Below the pieces are notes generated by a model that saw only the letters and a list, made by a program, of their open reading frames with translations, was not told the origin of the DNA and did not search any database. From JAGNZR01 sp051652785 (GTDB lineage: Bacteria > Fusobacteriota > Fusobacteriia > Fusobacteriales > Fusobacteriaceae): DNA of 31,573 bases. The position numbers were made by a program, and so were the translations under genes. Where the stretch lies: contig JBOFUX010000057.1 of NCBI GenBank assembly GCA_051652785.1, forward strand, positions 1 to 31,573, written 5' to 3'. Position 1 is the first letter of the stretch; the number at the start of each line of letters is the position of its first letter. Shown piece after piece: positions 22,664 through 29,446 of the stretch.

Positions 22664-22773
22664 TTCTAAAAGGAATTTTTATACAAATCTATTTTATATT
22701 TATAAAATAAAAAGAGATTTGTATGGTATAAAGTAATTATTTTAAACCTACATAATTTGTAGGTTTTTTTTTT
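22652..22773 (+). promoter_or_regulatory. Four-segment transcription attenuator of tyrS
   Basis: Segment 1 is GATTTGTAT (22652-22660, the last leader codons); segment 2 ATACAAATCT (22681-22690); segment 3 AGATTTGTAT (22715-22724). Segment 2 pairs perfectly with 1 (9 bp, plus AATTC/GAATT inside) or with 3 (10 bp). Segment 3's end and following bases (22720-22732) pair with 22741-22752 to form an 11-bp antiterminator (one bulged T, one A-A mismatch). The terminator is AAACCTACA (22744-22752) with TGTAGGTTT (22758-22766) plus ten T to 22773. The antiterminator shares bases with both the 2:3 stem and the terminator. A ribosome stalled at the Tyr run leaves segment 1 free, so 1:2 forms, 3 is freed and the antiterminator forms. 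A ribosome reaching the stop masks 1, so 2:3 and the terminator form. Confidence 0.82.
22744..22773 (+). terminator. Attenuator terminator upstream of tyrS
   Basis: A 9-bp perfect stem (22744-22752/22758-22766), loop TAATT, followed by an uninterrupted T-run. It ends 29 bases before the tyrS start codon, so tyrS can only be transcribed from the leader promoter by readthrough. Confidence 0.92.
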
Positions 22774-22802
22774 AGAAAAAATGTATTAAAATTGGAGGAA
22801 GT

Positions 22803-24023
22803 ATGGAAAATGTATTGGATATATTGAAAGATAGAGGGTATATAAAGCAATTTACTCATGAACAAGAAACAAGAGAGTTATTAGAGAAAGAAAAAATAAC
22901 TTTCTATATAGGTTTTGATCCCACGGCAGATAGCTTACATGTAGGACATTTTATAGCTATGATGTTTATGTCTCATATGCAAAGAGCAGGGCATAGACCT
23001 ATTGCGTTAATAGGTGGAGGAACAGCTATGATAGGGGATCCTTCTGGGAGAACTGACATGAGAAATATGATGACAAAAGAAATAATAGCAGAAAATGTAG
23101 CTGGAATAAAAAAACAAATGGAAAGATTTATAGATTTTTCAGAGGATAAAGCAATACTAGAAAATAATGCTGATTGGTTATTAAATTTAAATTATGTAGA
23201 ATTTATAAGGGAAATTGGAGCTCATTTTTCAGTTAATCGAATGTTAGCTGCAGAATGTTTTAAATCGAGGATGGAGAGTGGACTTTCATTTCTTGAATTT
23301 AATTATATGCTAATGCAAGGTTATGACTTTTTAGTCCTTAATCAAAAATATAATTGTAAAATGCAATTAGGTGGTGACGATCAGTGGTCAAACATGATAG
23401 GTGGTGTTGATTTAATAAGAAAAAAAGAAAGAAAGCCAGCTTTTGCAATGACATGTAGTCTTTTAACTAATAGTGAAGGTCAAAAAATGGGGAAAACAGC
23501 TAAAGGAGCATTGTGGCTAGATCCTGAAAAAACATCACCTTATAATTTTTATCAATATTGGAGAAATATAGCAGACTCAGATGTGGAAAGATGCTTATCG
23601 CTTTTAACATATATTCCAATGGAGGAAGTAAGAAAACTTTCATCTTTAGAAGGTGCTGAAATTAATAAAGCAAAAGCTATATTAGCTTTTGAAGTTACTA
23701 AGATAGTTCATGGGGAAAAATTTGCAGAAGAGGCAAAGCATGCAACAGAATCTATTTTTGGTTCAGGCAATGACATGAGTAATGTTCCTAAAATTCAATT
23801 AAGAAAAGATGAGTTAGGAAAAGAGATTGTTGCACTCCTTGTAGAAGCAGGAATATTAAAAACAACAAGTGAAGGAAGAAGACTTGTTCAACAAGGGGGA
23901 TTATATATTGGTGAAATCAAAGTTTTATCACATAATATGCAAATTATCGAAGAATTATTTGAAGAGGATCAATTACTTATAAGAACTGGAAAGAAAAAAT
24001 ATTATAATATAGTTTTAATTTAA
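22803..24023 (+). CDS. tyrS: Tyrosine--tRNA ligase
   Basis: Charges tRNA-Tyr with tyrosine (class I synthetase). The product is 406 residues. The HIGH-type motif is HVGH at 46-49, after FYIGFDPTADSL. Tyrosine and tRNA-contact motifs include YMLMQGYDF and MQLGGDDQW. The KMSKS-type loop is KMGKT (228-232). A C-terminal S4-like RNA-binding domain spans about 340-406. TTGGAGGA (22792-22799) precedes ATG. Expression appears controlled by the Tyr-codon attenuator directly upstream instead of the T-box common in Firmicutes. Confidence 0.98.
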   Translation: MENVLDILKDRGYIKQFTHEQETRELLEKEKITFYIGFDPTADSLHVGHFIAMMFMSHMQRAGHRPIALIGGGTAMIGDPSGRTDMRNMMTKEIIAENVAGIKKQMERFIDFSEDKAILENNADWLLNLNYVEFIREIGAHFSVNRMLAAECFKSRMESGLSFLEFNYMLMQGYDFLVLNQKYNCKMQLGGDDQWSNMIGGVDLIRKKERKPAFAMTCSLLTNSEGQKMGKTAKGALWLDPEKTSPYNFYQYWRNIADSDVERCLSLLTYIPMEEVRKLSSLEGAEINKAKAILAFEVTKIVHGEKFAEEAKHATESIFGSGNDMSNVPKIQLRKDELGKEIVALLVEAGILKTTSEGRRLVQQGGLYIGEIKVLSHNMQIIEELFEEDQLLIRTGKKKYYNIVLI

Positions 24024-24037
24024 TAAGGGTGGTTATT

Positions 24038-24514
24038 TTGAAAAACCTTATAATAAGAGAGATGCTAGAGGAGGATATTCCTAGGATATATAGAGCTATA
24101 AATTTAAAATATGTAGAAAAATATTGTGAAAAAAAATGTGAACAGAATATCCAATGGTTAGCTTATAAAAAATGGTATTATTTTATACTAAATTCATCTT
24201 ATTTTCTTATGTATATTATCACAAATAATGAGGAAGAATTTTTAGGAAATATAAAATTTGAAATTCACAGTAAAAAAGCTATATTGGAGATATATTTAGT
24301 TGAGGAAATAAGAGGAAAAAATTATTCGTGCCATATAATACAAGAATGTGTGTCTAGAATTAGAGAGAAATTTTTTATTGAAAAAATAGAAGCATATATA
24401 ATAAAAGAAAATTTAAAATCTAAATATATTTTTGAAAAATTAGATTTTAAATTTTTAAAAATTGCAAATTATAATGGAATAAAACATGATTTATACATAA
24501 AAACTAATATTTAA
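24038..24514 (+). CDS. GNAT-family N-acetyltransferase (RimJ/RimL-like)
   Basis: A 158-residue protein beginning MKNLIIREMLEEDIPRIYRAI, the typical GNAT opening. The acetyl-CoA region is YLVEEIRGKNYSCHIIQECVSRI (degenerate R-G-K/R loop), followed by KIEAYIIKENLKSKYIFEKLDFKFLK, the usual N-x-x-S-x-x-x-x-E/K-K-L-G-F block. I start at TTG 24038: AAGGGTGG (24025-24032) is its ribosome site, and the GTG at 24029 lies inside that site. It follows tyrS by 14 bases and shares its transcript, so it should also respond to the attenuator. The substrate is unknown. Confidence 0.75.
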   Translation: MKNLIIREMLEEDIPRIYRAINLKYVEKYCEKKCEQNIQWLAYKKWYYFILNSSYFLMYIITNNEEEFLGNIKFEIHSKKAILEIYLVEEIRGKNYSCHIIQECVSRIREKFFIEKIEAYIIKENLKSKYIFEKLDFKFLKIANYNGIKHDLYIKTNI

Positions 24515-24527
24515 AAAAATTAGAATT

Positions 24528-24574
24528 AAAAAGAGTAAATTTTTATTGTAAAAAATAATTATTTACTCTTTTTT
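24528..24574 (+). terminator. Intrinsic terminator after tyrS-GNAT
   Basis: AAAAAGAGTAAAT (24528-24540) pairs with ATTTACTCTTTTT (24561-24573), 13 bp, ending in T. It closes the tyrS-GNAT unit and separates it from nth; the A-run also allows minus-strand function. Confidence 0.9.
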
Positions 24575-24596
24575 AGTGATTGTTTTATTTGAATTA

Positions 24597-24605
24597 TGTT
24601 ATACT
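24597..24605 (+). promoter_or_regulatory. Extended -10 promoter of the nth-iscS-iscU unit
   Basis: TGTTATACT: TG (24597-24598), one base, TATACT (24600-24605). TGATTG (24577-24582) is a weak -35 at 17 bases. It lies 50 bases before nth and just after the preceding terminator. Confidence 0.5.
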
Positions 24606-24654
24606 ATATTTATAGTGAATATATTATATCTATAATTATAAAATGAGGGGAAAA

Positions 24655-25338
24655 ATGACAAAAAAACAAAGAGTAGTTAACATAATAGAAATATTAAATA
24701 AAAAATTTGGGCATCCTGATTGTGCATTAAATTACACTACTCCTTTTGAACTTTTAATAGCTGTGATATTATCAGCTCAGTGTACAGATGTCAGAGTGAA
24801 CATAGTAACTAAAGAGATGTTTAAAATAGTAAATACTCCCAAAGGTTTTAGTAAGATGAGTATAGAAAAAATAGAAGAATTAGTTAAAAGTACAGGATTT
24901 TATAGAAATAAAGCAAAAAATATAAAACTTTGTAGTGAGCAGATCCTTGCTAGTTTTGGTGGGGAGGTTCCTCAAAATATGGATGAACTGGTATCTTTAG
25001 CAGGAGTTGGTAGAAAAACAGCAAATGTAGTTAGAGGAGAAATATGGGGACTAGCATCAGGAATAACTGTAGATACCCACGTAAGGAGACTTACTAATTT
25101 AATTGGAATAGTAAAGGAACAAGACCCAATTAAGATAGAAAAAAAATTGATGCTCATTGTACCATTAAAATTTTGGATTGATTTTTCACATTATTTAATA
25201 TTACAAGGAAGGGACAAATGTATAGCAAGAAGACCAAAGTGTAGTGAATGTGAAATAAAACAATTGTGTAAATATGGTGAAAAAATAATTCTTGACAATA
25301 AGGATAAAGAATGGTATAAACATAGTATAGTTAACTAA
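24655..25338 (+). CDS. nth: Endonuclease III (Fe-S DNA glycosylase/AP lyase)
   Basis: Removes oxidised pyrimidines and cleaves abasic sites in base-excision repair. The product is 227 residues from ATG 24655, chosen because GAGGGG (24645-24650) precedes it; ATG 24643 overlaps that site. The helix-hairpin-helix is LAGVGRKTANVV with catalytic Lys121, and catalytic Asp140 is in TVDTHVRRL. The C-terminal 4Fe-4S loop C189-x6-C196-x2-C199-x5-C205 is complete. It leads a group with iscS and an iscU-like gene, which supply the cluster type it needs. Confidence 0.97.
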   Translation: MTKKQRVVNIIEILNKKFGHPDCALNYTTPFELLIAVILSAQCTDVRVNIVTKEMFKIVNTPKGFSKMSIEKIEELVKSTGFYRNKAKNIKLCSEQILASFGGEVPQNMDELVSLAGVGRKTANVVRGEIWGLASGITVDTHVRRLTNLIGIVKEQDPIKIEKKLMLIVPLKFWIDFSHYLILQGRDKCIARRPKCSECEIKQLCKYGEKIILDNKDKEWYKHSIVN

Positions 25339-25401
25339 AATAAAATCAATATTTAAATGATAGATTAAGATAATGATAAATAATTTCAGGAGATGAAAAA
25401 A

Positions 25402-26574
25402 ATGAGAGTTTATCTAGACAATAATGCAACAACAAAATTAGATAAAGATGTTTTAGAAGTAATGCTTCCTTATATGACAGAAATTTATGGAAATGCCTCA
25501 AGTTTACATAGTTTTGGAATGGAAGCTACTAATGGAATGGACCAATCTAGAGAAAAAATTGCAAAGATACTAAAAGTGAATCCTAAAGAAATAATTTTTA
25601 CAGGTACAGGTGTAGAAGGCGATAATTTAGCAATAAGAGGAATCGCAAGGGCTTATAAAAATAGAGGAAAACATATAATTACAAGTTCTATAGAGCACCC
25701 TGGTGTAAAAGAAACATTGAATGATTTAAAAAATGAAGGTTTTGAAGTAACATTTTTACCAGTTGATGAAAACGGAGTCGTCTCTATCGAAGCATTAAAA
25801 GAGAGTATAAGAGAAGAAACGATTCTTATCTCCATAATGCATGCAAACAATGAAGTAGGTACTATTCAACCAGTTGAAGAAATAGCAAAAATAGCAAAAA
25901 AAAATAAAATAATATTTCATATGGATGCGGTACAAACAGCAGGAAAAATACCATTATATCCTCTGGAAATAGGAGCGGATATTGTAGTTTTCTCGGCTCA
26001 TAAATTTCATGGACCAAAGGGAATTGCAGCTATGTATATAAGAAGTGGAGTACGATTAGGAAAGTGGATTACAGGTGGAGGACAAGAAGGGAGATTAAGA
26101 CCTGGAACGTCAAATGTAGCTGGAATGGTAGGAATGGCAGCAGCACTAGAAAAAGCTGTTAATAATATGGAAGAAAATATAAAAAGAGAATCTGAATTAA
26201 GAGATTATTTTGAAAAACAAATTTCAGAGCAACTATCAGAAGTTGTGATTAATGCTAAAAATGTAAAAAGACTTCCTGGAACATCTAGTGTTCAATTTCG
26301 ATATTTAGAAGGAGAATCTATTTTACTTACATTAAATCATAAAGGGATAGCTGTTAGTTCAGGTTCTGCATGTTCTTCAGATGATTTGCAAGCATCTCAT
26401 GTATTGCTCGCAATGGGTATTCCAATTGAATTTGCACATGGAACAATAAGATTTAGTTTAGGCAATGAAACTACAAAAGAAGAAATTGATTATACAATTG
26501 AAGCAGTTGTTGAAATGGTAAATAAATTAAGAATTATTTCTCCTTTGTGGGGAGAATTTGTGGATAAAAGATAG
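25402..26574 (+). CDS. Cysteine desulfurase (IscS/NifS family)
   Basis: A PLP enzyme that takes sulfur from cysteine for iron-sulfur cluster assembly. The product is 390 residues from ATG 25402; CAGGAG (25386-25391) fits it, while ATG 25393 is too close. It starts MRVYLDNNATTKLD. PLP-contact residues are H99 (SSIEHP), D175 and Q178 (MDAVQTA), with the Schiff-base Lys201 in SAHKFHGPKG. The active-site loop SSGSACSSDD has Cys324, with the short insertion typical of group I enzymes. Followed after 41 bases by its scaffold gene. NifS and IscS cannot be separated by eye. Confidence 0.96.
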   Translation: MRVYLDNNATTKLDKDVLEVMLPYMTEIYGNASSLHSFGMEATNGMDQSREKIAKILKVNPKEIIFTGTGVEGDNLAIRGIARAYKNRGKHIITSSIEHPGVKETLNDLKNEGFEVTFLPVDENGVVSIEALKESIREETILISIMHANNEVGTIQPVEEIAKIAKKNKIIFHMDAVQTAGKIPLYPLEIGADIVVFSAHKFHGPKGIAAMYIRSGVRLGKWITGGGQEGRLRPGTSNVAGMVGMAAALEKAVNNMEENIKRESELRDYFEKQISEQLSEVVINAKNVKRLPGTSSVQFRYLEGESILLTLNHKGIAVSSGSACSSDDLQASHVLLAMGIPIEFAHGTIRFSLGNETTKEEIDYTIEAVVEMVNKLRIISPLWGEFVDKR

Positions 26575-26615
26575 TTAATATATAAATAATATAAGAAAAG
26601 GCTAAGGAGAAAATT

Positions 26616-26993
26616 ATGCAATATACAGAAAAAGTAATGGAACACTTTATGTCCCCTAAAAATGTAGGCGTTATGGAAAATCCAGATGGTTATGGAAAAG
26701 TAGGAAATCCTAATTGTGGTGATATAATGGAAATTTATATAAAAGTTGAAAATGAAATAATAGTTGATGTGAAATTTAGAACTTTCGGCTGTGCTTCGGC
26801 AATAGCCTCTTCATCAGTAGCAACAGAATTAGTCCTTGGAAAAACTGTTCAAGAAGCTCTTTTAATTACAAATAAAGCTGTAGTTAAAGAACTAGGAGAG
26901 TTACCGCCAGTAAAAATGCATTGTTCGGTACTGGCAGAAGAAGCTATTAAACTAGCTGTTGAAGATTATTTATCTAAAAAAATTATAAAATAA
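26616..26993 (+). CDS. Iron-sulfur cluster scaffold (IscU/NifU N-terminal type)
   Basis: A 125-residue scaffold on which Fe-S clusters are assembled with the desulfurase upstream. The three ligand cysteines are C34 (NPNCGD), C59 (FGCASAIASSS) and C103 (KMHCSVLAEEA), with the adjacent conserved Asp36. The N-terminus YTEKVMEHFMSPKNVGVM is the family opening. The NifU C-terminal domains are absent, so it is the short form. TAAGGAGA (26603-26610) precedes ATG. The missing IscR, HscA/B and Fdx partners are not in this window. A terminator follows at 27032. Confidence 0.95.
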   Translation: MQYTEKVMEHFMSPKNVGVMENPDGYGKVGNPNCGDIMEIYIKVENEIIVDVKFRTFGCASAIASSSVATELVLGKTVQEALLITNKAVVKELGELPPVKMHCSVLAEEAIKLAVEDYLSKKIIK

Positions 26994-27031
26994 AAACTAT
27001 GTAGATAAAAAAGAATATATCATATATAATG

Positions 27032-27072
27032 TAGGTATTATTTAACAGAAATGTAAAATAATACCTATTTTT
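27032..27072 (+). terminator. Intrinsic terminator between iscU-like gene and the carboxypeptidase gene
   Basis: TAGGTATTATTT (27032-27043) pairs with AAATAATACCTA (27056-27067), 12 bp, followed by five T. It ends the nth-isc unit. It ends only 33 bases before the next start codon (27106). TATAAT lies at 27025-27030, just before the hairpin, with no clear -35, so the next gene either relies on readthrough or has a promoter I cannot recognise. Confidence 0.88.
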
Positions 27073-27105
27073 AAATATAAAAAAAGTTAGGAGATGAAAA
27101 CAATA

Positions 27106-28236
27106 ATGAAAAAAATATTAGTGATAATTCTTTTAATGATAATTTCTTTAGAAGTATTATCTACGGATAAAAATTCAGGTAATAAAAAATCAATAAAAAA
27201 AGAACAGGAAGAAATATTAGAGCAAGAATATAAAGCCTATGTTGTTGGAGATTCAAAAGGAAATATGTATATGTCTGAAAATGAAAATGAGATGTTACCA
27301 TTAGCTTCTACGACAAAAGTAATGACAATGATTGTTACTTTTGATGAGATTTCAAAAGGAAAAGTTTCTTTAAATGATGATGTGATCATAAGTTCAAAAG
27401 CTGCAAGTATGAGAGGTAGTACGATTCCTTTAAAAATAGGTGATAAATTTAAACTTCATGAACTTATAAAAGCTACTGCCATTCATTCATCTAATAACGC
27501 TGCTTATGCAATTGCAGAATATGTGGGAAAAGGTGCGAAAAATTTTGTTAAACTGATGAATGAAAAATCAGATTCACTAGGTTTAAAAAATCAAGTGGAG
27601 TTTAATACACCAACAGGGCTCCCCCCCCATATGTCAAAAGAGAAAATGGATAAAGGGACGGCATATGCTATGTATAAAATTATGCTAGAAGCTAAAAATT
27701 ATCCGGAGTATATGAAGATTGCAGGAATAAAATCTGTAAGAATAAAAAATGATAAAATTTTACTTAAAAATAAAAATAAATTATTAGGAACAAAGGGAAT
27801 ATTTGGTTTAAAAACAGGATATCATAAAGAGGCAGGATATAATATTTTAGTAATGAATGAAAACGAGGATATAGATGCTTTTTATGTGGTTTTAGGGGGA
27901 AGAACTGCTAATATAAGAGATATGAAAGTTTTGGAATTAGACGAATCTTTTCATGCTAATTTTTTATTTAAAACTGTATTAGACACCAAAAAATCGTTGA
28001 GTAATATAATTGTAAAAAAAGGAACAAATTCAAAAGTGATTCTTTATCCTGATAAGAATTATAGTCTTATAATAAAAAATAATGATAAAGTAAGCATAGT
28101 ATTAGAAAAAGTTAAAAAATTAGAAACACCAATTTTAAAAAATACAAATTTTGGAAATTATAAAGTTATAATTAATGGAAAAGAAATTTTAATGGGAAAA
28201 CTAGTAGGAAGAATTCAACCGCCAAATTCTAATTAA
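27106..28236 (+). CDS. D-alanyl-D-alanine carboxypeptidase (low-mass PBP, DacA family)
   Basis: Trims the terminal D-Ala from peptidoglycan pentapeptides in the periplasm. The product is 376 residues from ATG 27106 (TTAGGAG 27087-27093); ATG 27094 is fused to that site. A hydrophobic signal (KKILVIILLMIISLEVL) opens it. Penicillin-binding motifs are STTK (68-71), SSN (128-130) and KTG (236-238). The tail resembles the PBP5 C-terminal domain, but I see no amphipathic membrane anchor. A run of eight C (27621-27628, residues 172-174) lies inside the catalytic domain and is striking in this AT-rich DNA. It begins the envelope cluster. Confidence 0.93.
   Translation: MKKILVIILLMIISLEVLSTDKNSGNKKSIKKEQEEILEQEYKAYVVGDSKGNMYMSENENEMLPLASTTKVMTMIVTFDEISKGKVSLNDDVIISSKAASMRGSTIPLKIGDKFKLHELIKATAIHSSNNAAYAIAEYVGKGAKNFVKLMNEKSDSLGLKNQVEFNTPTGLPPHMSKEKMDKGTAYAMYKIMLEAKNYPEYMKIAGIKSVRIKNDKILLKNKNKLLGTKGIFGLKTGYHKEAGYNILVMNENEDIDAFYVVLGGRTANIRDMKVLELDESFHANFLFKTVLDTKKSLSNIIVKKGTNSKVILYPDKNYSLIIKNNDKVSIVLEKVKKLETPILKNTNFGNYKVIINGKEILMGKLVGRIQPPNSN
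27621..27628 (+). repeat. C8 homopolymer in the carboxypeptidase gene
   Basis: Eight consecutive C in codons for Leu-Pro-Pro. It is the longest G/C run in the window apart from G7 in secY. It is a potential slippage site: loss or gain of one base would truncate the enzyme between its SxN and KTG motifs. Confidence 0.7.
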
Positions 28237-28276
28237 GTAAACTGCTTAAAAAAAATCTGAAAAGAGGTATGTTATT

Positions 28277-29416
28277 ATGAGAGGGATAGTTTATTTTATT
28301 ATTTATAAGCTTCTTTATAAATTATTTTGGATACTGCCTATAAAAAAAAATAGAGTGTTGTTTAGTTCGTATTTTGGACGACAATATAGCGATAATCCAA
28401 AATTTATTTATGAAGAATTAATAAAAAACAGAAATGATTTGGATATTATATGGATTTTAAATAGTAAAGTAGAAGAATTGCAAGGTCATAATGTAAAAAT
28501 AATAAATGCTAAAAGTTGGAAGTATCTATATTATCTTGCAACATCTAAATACTGGATTGATAATTGCCACGGCTACCATCTTAGAAAACCAAGAGTAAAA
28601 ACAATTTTGCTTCAAACATGGCACGGAACACCTCTAAAAAAAATAGCTCAAGATATAGAAGGGAAACAATATAAAAAAAGTAGAAAAAATTGGAAATTAG
28701 AAAGTAGTTATTGGGACTTTTTTTTATCCCCTAATAAAAATCTTAATAATTTATTTTGCAAAGCTTTTAAAATAAATGAAGAGATTGTAATAAATACTAT
28801 GTATCCTAGAAATGAATTTTTAGTTCATAGTAATATCGAGAAAGTAAAGAAAAAAGTTTTTAAAGAACTGGGAATAAAAACTGAAAAAAAAATTATACTA
28901 TATGCTCCAACATTTAGAGTTGAAGAGACGGCTTCCTATAAATTGCACCTTGATATGAAAAGACTGGAAAAAGAATTTGGGGATAAATATATTTTTTTAA
29001 TAAGATTACATCCCAATATAAAGCGACTAGATTGTATAGAACTAAAAAAAGAGTTTTCAATAAATGCTTCTAAGTATAACGATATTCAAGAGTTGTATTT
29101 AATTTCAGACGTACTTATCACAGATTACTCTTCAGTATTTTTTGATTATGCAATATTAAATAAACCTATGATATTTTATCCTTATGACTATGATGAATAT
29201 AAAAATGATGATAGAGGTTTCTACTTTGAATATAGTGAGATAGTTCCTGGTCCAATTGTATATGATGAGGAAAATTTAATAAAAGAAATGAAAAGACTAG
29301 AATGTAATATGAGTGAGTTTCAAATAAAAATAAAAAAATTTAATGATAAATATAATGATGTAAAAAATAATGAAACGAGTAAATATATATTGAAAAAAAT
29401 AGGACTGTTGGTTTAA
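28277..29416 (+). CDS. CDP-glycerol:poly(glycerophosphate) glycerophosphotransferase family protein (TagB/TagF-like)
   Basis: A 379-residue protein of the CDP-glycerol glycerophosphotransferase family, which adds glycerol-phosphate units to surface glycans. An N-terminal hydrophobic stretch (about 4-21) suggests membrane association. Family motifs are LLQTWHGTPLKKIAQD (about 111-126), LHPNIKRL and TDYSSVFFDYAILNKPMIFYPYDYDEY, holding the conserved His and Asp/Ser of the CDP-glycerol site. AGAGGT precedes ATG. Its partner TagD lies two genes downstream and would supply CDP-glycerol. Whether it primes (TagB-like) or polymerises (TagF-like) is not decidable; at 379 residues it is nearer TagB. 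Confidence 0.88.
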   Translation: MRGIVYFIIYKLLYKLFWILPIKKNRVLFSSYFGRQYSDNPKFIYEELIKNRNDLDIIWILNSKVEELQGHNVKIINAKSWKYLYYLATSKYWIDNCHGYHLRKPRVKTILLQTWHGTPLKKIAQDIEGKQYKKSRKNWKLESSYWDFFLSPNKNLNNLFCKAFKINEEIVINTMYPRNEFLVHSNIEKVKKKVFKELGIKTEKKIILYAPTFRVEETASYKLHLDMKRLEKEFGDKYIFLIRLHPNIKRLDCIELKKEFSINASKYNDIQELYLISDVLITDYSSVFFDYAILNKPMIFYPYDYDEYKNDDRGFYFEYSEIVPGPIVYDEENLIKEMKRLECNMSEFQIKIKKFNDKYNDVKNNETSKYILKKIGLLV

Positions 29417-29446
29417 GAATTTTTAAAAATAAGAAAAGGGGAGATT

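Noticed and set aside
22305..22802. T-box riboswitch upstream of tyrS
   Set aside because: I searched by eye for the T-box antiterminator consensus and a stem I specifier loop and found neither; the Tyr-rich leader ORF and alternative stems explain the region better.
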